Translations under genes and position numbers: made by a program
Shown here: piece by piece, positions 31,803 to 41,389 of the stretch
How positions within the stretch are numbered: the first letter of the stretch is position 1
How the letters are laid out: every line of letters begins with the position of its first letter
Notes under the pieces: model-generated
Told to the model about the DNA's origin: nothing
The model's input: only the letters and a program-made list of their open reading frames with translations
The model's database searches: none
NCBI GenBank assembly: GCA_951640165.1
Contig: OX621240.1
Span: forward strand, 7,080,713 to 7,144,712
Source: Pseudoips prasinana
Taxonomy: Eukaryota; Arthropoda; Insecta; Lepidoptera; Nolidae
Direction of reading: 5' to 3'
DNA: 64,000 bases

Positions 31803-32037
31803 GTTGGCGGGGTTGGTAGGTATTTACCTTTCACGGCGCTGGTTGTGGGTTCGATTCCCACCCAGGACAGATATTTGTCTGTTTGTACTGACTCTGAGTG
31901 TAATTATTTATATAACTATGCATTTACAAAAGAAAAGTAGTATATGCAGGACCACAGTTATCTGGTTTCTGAAGTACAAGGTCTGTAAGTTAGTTTGGAA
32001 TCAGATGGTCGTGTGTGTATAACATTTATTATACTTA
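31803..32037 (+). mobile_element. SINE-B copy
   Basis: GGCGGGGTTGGTAGGTATTT, B box GGTTCGATTCCCACCC (about 31849), a deletion in the body, TACAAAAGAAAAGTAGTATA and an altered 3' module. Confidence 0.83.
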
Positions 32038-32239
32038 TAACACAAAATAATAATGAATATATTTTATCAAAAATTGCTAATAATAAGATTTCACATATAA
32101 ATAAAAAGTCGGAGTTGAGATTACTTTTTGGCAGTCACTTAAATTATTATATGAACTAATCACATCTCATGGTATATAAATGCGTCAATTGTTTTCGGTT
32201 CTATGGGGGCTCGCAGGACTAGAAAAACCTTACCCACTG

Positions 32240-32700
32240 ACAAGTGACTGGCCAATTGGTTGGTCTAGTGGTTAGTGACCCTGAATGCTAAACCAAAATT
32301 CATGGGTTCGAACCCCATCCAGAAAAATCTATCTATCATCCAAAAATCTATGTGAGATGAACGCGATTATTTGTTCTGTATATGGGTTTAAATTGTCTTT
32401 AATACGTACGTATATACAAATGTACTGGATGTGTGGTGCAGCGGCTAAGACAGTCGCCTCGCTGCTTCGTGTTTGAGTCTACTATTTGTGTGACCCATAA
32501 ATAGCTGTTCTGAGTCCGGATGTAATTTGTGATCGTTTATTATATTTTTATTAAGTACTTACTTAGGATTAGATTCCCGAGTGCGGGCGTTGTCTTTTTA
32601 AAAGGGAAAGAAAAGAAAAATTGTCTGGTTGCCATAGTACAGGCTTTGCTTAATTAGGAAACAGATAGATGGCAGTGTTAATTGTTCAAAGACATATTTT
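32240..32700 (+). mobile_element. SINE-E interrupted by SINE-C
   Basis: Head TGGTTGGTCTAGTGGTTAGT (A box) and GGGTTCGAACCCCATCC (B box, about 32303), body AGATGAACGCGATTATTTG. After the SINE-C insertion (32424-32624) the 3' module resumes: TCTGGTTGCCATAGTACAGG, CTTTGCTTAATTAGGAAACA. Confidence 0.75.
32424..32624 (+). mobile_element. SINE-C nested in SINE-E
   Basis: GGATGTGTGGTGCAGCGGCT, degenerate B box (GTTTGAGTC), CTATTTGTGTGACCCATAAA, 3' end GTCTTTTTAAAAGGGAAAG. About 20 bp of the head are missing around the B box. Confidence 0.8.
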
Positions 32701-33476
32701 TCCTGCATTGGCTAATATAAAAAAATCTCGTGTCACAATGTTAGTTACCTTACTCGGAGTTACTCCTCTGAAACGGCTTTACTGATTTTTACCCAATCAA
32801 TATATGCATATTCAGTAGGTTTGAGAATCGGCTATTATCAATTTTTCATACCCCTAAGTGTAATCCTTCACCCTTAACATTTTTTTAAAAAGTTTTGTAC
32901 AATTTTTTTTTCCAATTATATCTATAATGTGGCATTAAAAATGCATACAACCCTACATTAAAATGCATACAACCCTACATTTTTATCCTTTTGACACCAA
33001 CCTCTATTTTTAATAGCAATTTTAATATTTAATTGTTCTACTGAGTTTATTTTTGTACATTTGATTCAGTCCATGTATGATTTACATTGAGATTTTGGGT
33101 TTTATTTCTATTGTTAAGGCAGGACAACGTTTGCTGGGACAGATAGTATATTATACATATAACATTACAATTAAATAATAATAATAAATAATTATTTTAT
33201 TTTATTTTATTTATCCACAAAGGTAGTTACAATACTTACAACTAAATTAATATCTATACATTTTCCTTTGTGAGAGCTGGTGTCTGAAGTAGGTTTCTTA
33301 TAGAACCTGTATTACAGATCACCAGGCCCTCGACCGCTTCGAAGACAGATATGCTGTCTTACATTTAATTTTATTGTTAACTACATAGGAGAGACAATTT
33401 TTTATAAGTTAAAGAATTTATTATATTATATATATGTATGTGTGTGTGTGTGCGCGCACGATAACATACCAAGACT
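32701..33476. other. AT-rich sequence, possible LINE 3' end
   Basis: ATGCATACAACCCTACAT is tandemly repeated at 32941-32980. From 33190 an AT-rich tail, ATCCACAAAGGTAGTTACAA and GACCGCTTCGAAGACAGAT look like a reversed LINE 3' UTR, but no sister copy is here. A (TG)n(CG)n tract is at 33434-33460. Confidence 0.4.
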
Positions 33477-33479
33477 TAA

Positions 33480-33565
33480 CTATATAAGAGTCATACAAAT
33501 AGTTGTCATGTACCCCGAGGTAGCAGCGAGGTGTTTACCCTAACCACTGCACTACACGTGCAGTC
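33480..33565 (-). mobile_element. SINE-C-like head, decayed
   Basis: CATACAAATAGTTGTCATG, AGGTAGCAGCGAGGTGTTTA and CCACTGCACTACACGTGCAG are the reversed head; the B box is lost. Confidence 0.6.
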
Positions 33566-33676
33566 TATTTTCATACAAATGCTACTCGAGGTGGTAGAGC
33601 GACAGAAGAGCGAAGAGTTATTTTTTGGATGAGATGACCGATCGCAACTTTGCTTACGCCATGCCATAGTGACTTT

Positions 33677-33937
33677 GACGGTCACCGTAGCCTAGTTGGT
33701 AGTGCTCCTGCCTACGAAGCTGGTGGTCCTGGGTTCGAATCTCGGTAGGTGCAAATATTTGTGTGATGAGCACGAATATTTGTTTCTGAGTCATGGATGT
33801 TTTCTATGTATTTAAGTATTTACCTATCTATATAAGTATGTATATCGTCGCCTGGTACCCATAGTACAAGCTTTGCTTAGTTTGGGGCTAGGATGATCTG
33901 TGTGACATTGTCCCTAGATATTATTATTATTATTATA
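33677..33937 (+). mobile_element. SINE-A, near full length
   Basis: GACGGTCACCGTAGCCTAGT head, B box GGTTCGAATCTCGG, body and 3' module CCCATAGTACAAGCTTTGCT, (ATT)n tail. Confidence 0.9.
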
Positions 33938-33983
33938 CATTAGACTGTAAATGTTCAGCATGTCCTATGCTAAAAATGGTATA

Positions 33984-34416
33984 CAGGCTGGCCGAAGAGT
34001 TGACGTTCAAACGCAAAATTTAGATACTTTATGATGAGTAGTATCCGAATCACCCCCATGTATGTTCTACGATTTTGCGTAGTTTTCGAGATATACATTT
34101 TTTTTCGTAAATTTCACCTAACATCAGTTTTCGGTTCTTTTTCTCGTTCTGTTGAACATTTCTGGTTCAGTTTTTTTGTGATAACTAATTAACATAGTTA
34201 ACCTAAGACCCTAAAAAATATGGCTTATCTAATCATCGCAGAAGTGACTTAGAATTTATTCGAAAGTTCATAATTAGGGTTGGAGCTCGGGACTCATAAA
34301 TTTTCAAAGTATCAAAAAAACGCAAAATCGTAGTACATACTTGGGGGTGATTCGAATACTGCTCATCATAAAGCATCTAAATTTTGCGTTTGAAAGTCAA
34401 CTGTTCGGCCACCCTG
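33984..34416. mobile_element. 433-bp Tc1/mariner-type MITE
   Basis: Flanked by TA (33982-33983 and 34417-34418). TIRs begin CAGGCTGGCCGAAGAGTTGA and, in complement, CAGGGTGGCCGAACAGTTGA, pairing for about 95 bp through CAAACGCAAAATTTAGAT, TTTATGATGAG and TACGATTTTGCGT. The CAGGGTG end with TA duplication points to Tc1/mariner. No transposase inside. Confidence 0.88.
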
Positions 34417-34429
34417 TAGATACAACTAC

Positions 34430-35038
34430 GCGTTGATGTCTTTTGTATGTGTAAGTGTAACTAGAATTATTCAACGAGCGTGTTTTAATTGGCTGCCGGA
34501 TGCTAAATAAAAAAATATATTAATCTCTTTGTATTATTGTATATATTTATGTACACTTAAGAAGTTTTAATTATATTGTTGCCTTTTATACAAACGAAAT
34601 TATATTTTATTAATATTCATACTTTCAATACATGAAAACCCGAAACCTGTAGATGGCAATTTGATGCACATTACTTCATATTACAATATAGTATAATTTC
34701 ATGTAAATGTGTTATTGCTAAAGGATTACAAAATAATGTATACATAAAACTGTTCGACTATTTACCGAGTCACTAAACAATTACATCTCATATATAAGAC
34801 ATAAACGACTTGCCGACGCACATATAAAACTTTTATAGAGATATTGCGTAATAAAATTATTTAATATTTATAACATATTTAACACCTTTATAATGACCAA
34901 TCTAAATGCAAATGGCTCAATAAATATCTATAAAAATGAGGCCAGTATACTTTAAGCACAGTTTTTTTTTAATAAATTAGTTTTATACTATGCCAGCAAT
35001 AAATCTAGTACGCACACGCCGCTAGAAATTATTGATTA
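34430..35038. other. AT-rich sequence
   Basis: Includes a reversed ACGCGTTGATGTCTTTTGTA motif at 34431; no gene. Confidence 0.45.
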
Positions 35039-35260
35039 TTAAATATATATAAATCTTGTGTCGAACACGACAACCCCACTTCCGCACACCATCGCACTTG
35101 TTACAGATTGCACACTTGTGCACAGAAAAGGATTAGAGAAAAGATGTTTGAAATAGTTCTTCGTATCCTCATTCGTTACGGAGAGCGCGGGCAGAGCGCG
35201 CGCGCACCCGTCTATAATGAAAAAAGAAACAAGTAACAAAAATACGATATACCAGTTCAT
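35039..35260 (-). CDS. candidate secreted-peptide exon, 73 codons
   Basis: Minus-strand frame starting MNWYIVFLLLVSFFIIDG, a textbook-like signal peptide (short polar start, 13-residue hydrophobic core, then CARA as a plausible cleavage site near residue 22), followed by LPALSVTNEDTKNYFKHLF and a Cys-containing tail ending FDTRFIYI. It lies in the only GC-rich, repeat-free island of the window. The start context is weak and no family is recognised. It might be a first exon that splices out before the frame's stop, or a coincidence of a T-rich strand. Confidence 0.3.
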   Translation of the reverse strand: MNWYIVFLLLVSFFIIDGCARALPALSVTNEDTKNYFKHLFSNPFLCTSVQSVTSAMVCGSGVVVFDTRFIYI

Positions 35261-35279
35261 TCACGGTTGGCAGACTGTG

Positions 35280-35537
35280 AGCTTTTCGGGTGCAACGACC
35301 TACGGTTATGTCACACTGCTGTCATTTTTTTAATACCGAACGTCCTTGCGATGGCGCGAACAGCTGACGCCAAAATCCGGCACATTTTTTAAATTAAAAA
35401 GTTGTGCATGTGTTCAAAACTTGTGTAAATTAAGTATTTATTGTATTTGTGGAGTGCGCAAATGTTTTATTTTTTATTGTATTTTTTTTTTGTGCAGTGT
35501 CGTGTGTTAGTGATAACGTGAAAAGATAACTCGCTAG
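35280..35537 (+). promoter_or_regulatory. possible host promoter / 5' UTR exon with splice donor
   Basis: The non-repetitive stretch ends with AACTCGCTAG/GTAAGTTTTA, a strong consensus 5' splice site at 35538. Upstream, a poly-T tract and TGTGCAG at 35491-35497 could be either a splice acceptor, giving a 40-base non-coding exon 35498-35537, or the surroundings of a transcription start (GTGCAGTGTCGTGTG). A bidirectional promoter between this and the minus-strand frame is conceivable. Evidence is only sequence context. Confidence 0.3.
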
Positions 35538-35559
35538 GTAAGTTTTATTTGAATTGAGA

Positions 35560-36299
35560 TATACGATAATTAACTTTTAATGTATTTAATCCTGTGTATT
35601 TTTTTATTAATAGTTATAGCGTTTAGGAGACGAGAGAAAAATAGTTAATGATGGTTATTTTTAAGAACTTTTAATTCTGTTGCAGCTAATAGTTGATATA
35701 ATTGGTGTCGACGCGTCTTATAAAGCTTAGCTGTTTCTCTCCAAAAACTAAGTTTTATATTTTTTTTCCGCGAGTCGTTTCTGTTCCTTTTCTTTTTAAT
35801 AACTGACTTTTATTAAAACCATATGCAGTTTATAGTTATAGACGTACTATGCTATAATTTAACTATAAGTTTTGAAAGTATATACTTTAGTTGTGATAAT
35901 CCTCTCTTAATAAATAGTAAAGCCTTTATCTTACCAACTTAATCATTTGAAAGACGACTCTATCATTATCTGCCAAAACTATTATTTAATTTTATATTAA
36001 AAATATATTATATTATTATTTTAAAATATATTATAAAAAAATAATTTTATTTTTAATATAAAATTAAATGATATAAACGCTGTTTGTATTCACATAGTAT
36101 TTCAAAAGCGCGTATAAATTTAATTCTTAAATCATTATATCGTGACTTATATTTGTTCATATAGAATTATAATTTAATTTATGATAATAATGCTTTAGTT
36201 AATTAGAAAACAAATTAAAGTTATAAAATAATTATTATCAGTTTAAATCTAAATATATTCTTTAATTTTATATTATTGCATTTATATTATTTATATTTA
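35560..36299. other. very AT-rich sequence with palindrome
   Basis: ATTTAATTTTATATTAAAAA and TTTTTAATATAAAATTAAAT (about 35984-36070) form a 22-bp-arm hairpin. If a plus-strand gene starts at 35.5 kb this would be intron. Confidence 0.6.
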
Positions 36300-36570
36300 T
36301 AGACTGCCCAGTTGGGTTAGGGCTGCCGTGTTAAGCCCTACAAAATAAGATTATAGGTTCAAATCCCGGATCAGGCAAAAAAGTGATATTTGGAATCTTG
36401 TATTCTTTGCCCCATCATATCATGAGAGAAATGAAATAATAAGTGATTCTGTGTTTTCGCACACACTTCTGCCTTATAACATGTAACGCGCGTATGGCAA
36501 GTCTCCATTGAGACTGGCCGCCGTGCCTGAAATCGACCAGGAAAACATTATTATTATCATTATTACATTA
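36300..36570 (+). mobile_element. SINE-D, near full length
   Basis: tRNA-like head with GCCCAGTTGGGTTAGGGC (A box) and GGTTCAAATCCCGG (B box, near 36357), body TCTTTGCCCCATCATATCA, 3' end CATTGAGACTGGCCGCCGTG, GAAATCGACCAGGAAAA and an ATT tail. Not a working tRNA gene: the arms do not fold fully. Confidence 0.75.
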
Positions 36571-36884
36571 GTTGAATTTTATTTATCATAAAACTGCACT
36601 CTAGGCTGTATGATAACGCTGAGCAGGTAATATAAAAATACTGGTTATCATTTTCTGAAAAAAGTATTTATAATTTTATTGCAAAATGAATTTATTCCTT
36701 GATTCGTTACATGAGATTATTATCTTAATATCCGCAGTGGTTGACCGTATGTTTCTAGACGATAATCTCGGGTAGATTCTTAGTACTGCATTTCGATAGA
36801 AAACTCAGTTCGCAGCCGTAATTATTTTATAAACTTACGTATAAATTTAAATTATTATATTATTTATAAAATAAAATAAATAAT

Positions 36885-37070
36885 AAATAAAAAAGGTTTT
36901 TATTCACGTAGACTTTAAAAAAGCGCTTGTAAATAGTCAGAACATGTTTGTAGTAATATAGTTGTATACATTATTATTTCTAGTAATATAGATATTTAGG
37001 TATGTACATATTGTATGAAAACAGTTATAAAATTTATTTTATTATAGCAATGATATTTAGCTAGCTATAT
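36885..37070 (+). repeat. Rep-3 copy
   Basis: AAAAAAGGTTTTTATTCACG through ATAGATATTTAGGTATGTAC to TAGCTAGCTATATC. Confidence 0.78.
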
Positions 37071-37339
37071 CATTTTATATCATAAAAACAATTAAGTAAT
37101 TCGTACGTCAAGATCAAAATAATTTCCAGAATATTATGCACTTTTGCACTTTTCTTTTATGTATATATAATACATAAAAAATGTTAAGAGTCCAAACTAG
37201 ATCACGGTAAGACACAACACACCCAAAGAAGTACGAAAAGCATAGGTATAGGTAATTCAATAAAACATGAAAAAAAAAATCCGCGGGTTTGATTCCTGCA
37301 ATATAATTTTTTGCATCGAAATGAAGGTTTGTTTCATGG

Positions 37340-37405
37340 TCTGGTTGGCTGAGGGATTAACCTGCGTGCCTCAGAGAGCCCGTTAAGCCGTCGGTACGAC
37401 TGATA
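37340..37405 (+). repeat. short repeat scrap
   Basis: GTGCCTCAGAGAGCCCGTTA followed by AGCCGTCGGTACG is shared with 55495-55530. Confidence 0.5.
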
Positions 37406-37492
37406 AAGTAATAATAATATATTAAAAAAAATAATATCTTGGGACAACTGATAATTAATCTTGTATTTTTCTAAATATACACAATCACATAA

Positions 37493-37733
37493 GCGGGGCA
37501 CATAGCTCGAAGAACCGACGGCCGTTGGGGCAGAAAGGTTCTCGAGTGGCGACCACGAACCGGAATACGCATCGTGGGCAGGCCCCCTACAAGATGGACC
37601 AATGATCTTGTGCGGGTCACTGGAAACTGCTGGATGCGAATAGCGAAAGACCGGCAATTGTGGAGATCTTTGAGGGAGGCTTTTGTCCAGCAGTGGACGT
37701 CTTTCGGCTGATATGATGATGATGATGATGACA
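37493..37733 (+). pseudogene. RTE-clade LINE C-terminus, open frame
   Basis: 72-codon frame AGHIARRTDGRWGRKVLEWR, TGIRIVGRPPTRWTNDLV, NCWMRIAKDRQLWRSLREAF, VQQWTSFG, with TGA at 37709-37711 and an (ATG)n tail. It is closely related to 16507-16785 but without the internal stop. It is 5'-truncated, so it cannot make an enzyme. Confidence 0.85.
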
Positions 37734-37736
37734 CAA

Positions 37737-37912
37737 TCACACTAATATTATAAAGGTGAAAGTTTGTGAGTGTGTGTTTTATTACTTCTTCAAGTCTAAA
37801 CGGCTGGAGCGATTTCAATAAAATTTGGTATACAGTTAGCTGGCACCCTGGATTAACACATAGGCTATAATTTATAAAGTTTAACGCGGGTAAAACCGCG
37901 GGACACAGCTAG
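37737..37912 (+). mobile_element. Helitron H3, complete
   Basis: TCACACTAATATTATAAAGG to GCGGGACACAGCTAG, inserted after an A and before a T immediately downstream of the RTE tail. Interior GGCTGGAGCGATTTCAATAA distinguishes H3 from H1. Confidence 0.85.
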
Positions 37913-37924
37913 TTACAGATAAAA

Positions 37925-38038
37925 TAAACCCAGATACAGAACTTAATAATTGTAGTCACTAAGATTTCTCGTGGGTTTGGATTGAACTCAAGACCTCTGA
38001 CTTTCCAGTCAGGGTCACTAATCACTCAACCAACAAAC
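37925..38038 (-). mobile_element. SINE-E copy
   Basis: Reversed: AACCCAGATACAGAACTTAA, CTCGTGGGTTTGGATTGAAC (decayed B box), GGGTCACTAATCACTCAACC (A-box side). Confidence 0.6.
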
Positions 38039-38189
38039 TATCTGACGTCATTCCTATTATTTTTTTTAATTATAAGTATATGTATCTTGACACTGTGTTC
38101 TAGTGTTACCAATAAGAAAATATACAAAATTGTAACATAGGTAATGGAAGTAACTTAAAGAGCTTATTTGACTATAACACTGCGTAACA

Positions 38190-38395
38190 TTTTATTTTTA
38201 AAGACAACGACCGCATTAGGTAAATTATTCCCTGTATCGCGGGGTACTTTACAAACATATAATAGATGGACACAAATTACATTCAGAATCAGAACAACTT
38301 TTTAAGGGTCATACAAAAAGTTGTCCGGCGCGGGACTCAAATCCGCGACACGAAGCGGTAAGGCGACTGTCTTAGCCGCTGCGCCATACGTGCAG
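38190..38395 (-). mobile_element. SINE-C in left arm of the inverted repeat
   Basis: TGTATCGCGGGGTACTTTAC, GGCGCGGGACTCAAATCCGC (mutated B box), CGAAGCGGTAAGGCGACTG. Complete head. Confidence 0.85.
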
Positions 38396-38522
38396 TCACA
38401 AATATAAATAAAATAGGTATATAGTAATTATAATAATAATAATGTTATAATATAATAAAATTATAATATTATTATAATATAATTATAATAATATTAAAAT
38501 TATAATAAAAATAAAATTTTGT

Positions 38523-38665
38523 TATATGTCCGCGCCGGACAACTTTTTGTTGTTCTGAGTCTGGATGTAATTTGTGTCCGTCTATTATATGTTTGTAAAG
38601 TACCCCGCGACACAGGGAATAATTTACCTAATGCGGACGTGGTCTTTAAAAATAAAATGTTACGC
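38523..38665 (+). mobile_element. SINE-C in right arm, head deleted
   Basis: TCCGCGCCGGACAACTTTTT, TCTATTATATGTTTGTAAAG, GCGACACAGGGAATAATTTA. It lacks the A and B boxes and about 15 bp of the body found in the left arm. Confidence 0.85.
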
Positions 38666-38857
38666 AATGTTATAGTCAAATAAGCTCTTTAAGTTACTTC
38701 CACTTCTTATGTTATAATTTTGTATATTTTCTTTTTAGTAACACTAGAGCACAGTATCAGATACATATACTCGTAATTAAAAAAATTAATAGGAATGACG
38801 TCAGATGGTTTGTTGGTTTAGTGATTAGTATTAATAAAAGTATCAACATGGTACTTT

Positions 38858-39098
38858 TATTTATCGTATGGGCAGTCATTACCCTAGTGTCAGAGTCGAT
38901 CAAGGTGCTTATTGGATCTGTCTTAACGACTGTTGCCTAATGGCTACAACCGGGACCGTCGGCTTAACGTGCCCTCCGATGACGAGACTCAGAAATTAAT
39001 GTACTTTGGCGGTCACACATCTATGGACTGACTGAAAGGTATAGTTGCTTAACTTTGCCAATCACTTACGGATTGGTGAGAGGATCTGGCTATGAGCA
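38858..39098 (+). repeat. Rep-1 copy
   Basis: TTTATCGTATGGGCAGTC, TTAACGACTGTTGCCTAATG, CATCTATGGACTGACTG. Confidence 0.8.
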
Positions 39099-39642
39099 AT
39101 ATAACTAATTTCCCATACAAGAATAACGAAAAACTGAAGCGTTTTCTATGGGGAGTAAATTTTTTTGATTGGTTTTGATTGATTTCTTTAGTTTTATGAG
39201 TCGAAAGCGCTACTTGTGTTTCATCCACTGTATAATGTTACATTTTGTATAATAGATACAAAACACGTAGACACAAAAAAAAACAAATGTATTCCCATAT
39301 TATTTTCCTTTTTGCTTGTCGCCGTGATATTATTAAGAAAATTAGTAGTTATATTAATTGTCTTTTATTTATTAAATATAATTTAATGAGCATATTTAAT
39401 TTGGCTAAAAGTTTGGCTTAAATTCGTAACGTGCCTTATGTGTTATAAATTCTGCTGATTTTTTTTTACTTGACTCGTGCAGTTAGCCTCTCGGCTTTCA
39501 CTGCTTCACCGGACTATAGGGGTGAACGTGGGCTCTAAACGCCTAGCAAAATATAAAACTACAAACTAAGTACCCGCGCCGGAGGCAATAGTGATGAATT
39601 AGCAATTTTGTTTTATGTAATACTGAGCTGAGCTGAGCTGAG

Positions 39643-39810
39643 CCCCGCGGTTTTACCCGCGTTAAACTTTATAAATTATAGCCTATGTTTTAATCCAGGG
39701 TGTCGGCTAACTCCTTACCAAATTTTATTAAAATCGCTCCAGCCGTTCAGACGTGTAGAAGTAACAAATATACACACTCACAAACCTTCACCTTTATAAT
39801 ATTAGTGTGA
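39643..39810 (-). mobile_element. Helitron H3 in duplication unit 1
   Basis: CCCCGCGGTTTTACCCGCGT hairpin end and TATAATATTAGTGTGA end. The expected CTAG is replaced by a CTGAGCTGAGCTGAG run. Confidence 0.78.
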
Positions 39811-40498
39811 TTCATCCAATTTCCTATCATTTTTGTTATATTACAATGTGTTTATGATTTATATATCTAAACAATTGAAGTACACTTTTAGAAGAAGTAA
39901 TAATCAAATTCTGTTAGACCTGTAACGGACCAGATTCTCATGATAACAATGATCGTGGCAGCGTAACGTGCTTTTAGAGGCACTGAGGATAGAGTCATCC
40001 AATCACCACCAACAAACAATAATTTATGTGCAAATATTTCCTCATAGCGATTGAACTTGAGGCCTCGTTGGCAAAAAGGCACAATTGGATGGCTTACTCC
40101 ACTTGAACACGAAAGTCGTTACAGACATACCTGCAGTTAAAGGCGCGATTCGATTTAAATTATTTTTTTTCTAATATTATCAAAAATCTGATGAAAATCA
40201 TAAAAATTATAATTATTATCATTAACATCAATGAAACATCTATTTTTTTTTGAAGATTTGATGGAGGAAATAATGATCCAAACCATTAATTTGTGTGTTA
40301 TAAATTCTGCTGATTTTTTTTTTACTTGACGCGTGCAGTTAGCCTCTCGGCTTTCACTGCTTCACCGGACTATAGGGGTGAGCGTGGGCTCTAAACGCCT
40401 AGTAAAATATAAAACTACAAACTAAGTACCCGCGCCGGAGGCAATAGTGATGAATTAGCAATTTTGTTTTATGTAATACTGAGCTGAGCTGAGCTGAG

Positions 40499-40666
40499 CC
40501 CCGCGGTTTTACCCGCGTTAAACTTTATAAATTATAGCCTATGTTTTAATCCAGGGTGTCGGCTAACTCCTTACCAAATTTTATTAAAATCGCTCCAGCC
40601 GTTCAGACGTGTAGAAGTAACAAATATACACACTCACAAACCTTCACCTTTATAATATTAGTGTGA
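40499..40666 (-). mobile_element. Helitron H3 in duplication unit 2
   Basis: Duplicate of 39643-39810 at an 856-bp offset, with the same altered CTGAG terminus, so the alteration predates the duplication. Confidence 0.78.
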
Positions 40667-41157
40667 TTCATCCAATTTCCTATCATTTTTGTTATTTTAC
40701 AATGTGTTTATGATTTATATATCTAAACAATTGAAGTACACTTTTAGAAGAAGTAATAATCAAATTCTGTTGGACCTGTAACGGACCAGATTCTCATGAT
40801 AACAATGATCGTGGCAGCGTAACGTGCTTTTAGAGGCACTGAGGATAGAGTCATCCAATCACCACCAACAAACAATAATTTATGTGCAAATATTTCCTCA
40901 TAGCGATTGAACTTGAGGCCTCGTTGGCAAAAAGGCACAATTGGATGGCTTACTCCACTTGAACACGAAAGTCGTTACAGACATACCTGCAGTTAAAGGC
41001 GCGATTCGATTTAAATTATTTTTTTTCTAATATTATCAAAAATCTGATGAAAATCATAAAAATTATAATTATTATCATTAACATCAATGAAACATCTATT
41101 TTTTTTTGAAGATTTGATGGAGGAAATAATGATCCAAACCATTAATTTGTTATATTA

Positions 41158-41352
41158 CATTGGGACATTATTCAAACACGGCCGTCTGATCCCAAACTAA
41201 GCAGAGTTCATTACTTCTATGGAAACCAGATAAATGATATACTACAAATTATACCACTTTTCTTTTGTTAATATACATTGTAAGGATCTATATAATACAG
41301 TTATATAGATACTTACACCCATACTTAGGACAAACAGACATGTTCATAAAAA
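41158..41352 (-). mobile_element. SINE-B, body and 3' module
   Basis: TTGGGACATTATTCAAACAC, TCTGATCCCAAACTAAGCAG, then ACTTAGGACAAACAGACATG; the tRNA head is missing. Confidence 0.8.
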
Positions 41353-41389
41353 ACAAAAAGATAGACACGTGTCTACCAATATGAGAGAA

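Larger units (their letters stand above)
38018..38830. repeat. inverted duplication, arms about 300-320 bp
   Basis: Left arm 38018-38335 is repeated in reverse complement at 38529-38830: CAAACTATCTGACGTCATTC pairs with GAATGACGTCAGATGGTTTG, and AAGAGCTTATTTGACTATAA with its complement near 38674. Each arm contains a SINE-C. The 190-bp centre is a TAATAATAT-rich palindrome. Confidence 0.88.
39439..41150 (+). repeat. 856-bp tandem duplication
   Basis: Unit 1 is 39439-40294 and unit 2 is 40295-41150. They run from TGTGTTATAAATTCTGCTG to AACCATTAATTTGT and differ at about five bases plus one T in a homopolymer. Each unit has the phrase TGCAGTTAGCCTCTCGGCTT, an H3 Helitron and a 64-codon frame that is duplicated with it and has no known features. 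Confidence 0.92.

Noticed and set aside
35986..36070. Replication origin or terminator-like palindrome
   Set aside because: Simple AT hairpin in low-complexity sequence; no supporting signals.
36300..36375. Possible tRNA gene with both boxes
   Set aside because: No complete cloverleaf and followed by a SINE-D body seen again at 13075.
37334..37818. Two minus-strand frames of 107 and 115 codons
   Set aside because: Antisense shadow of the RTE fragment at 37493-37711.
39888..40938. Duplicated 64-codon frame (MPFCQRGLKFNRYEE...)
   Set aside because: Conserved only because the 856-bp segment is a recent duplication; no motif or start context supports a gene.
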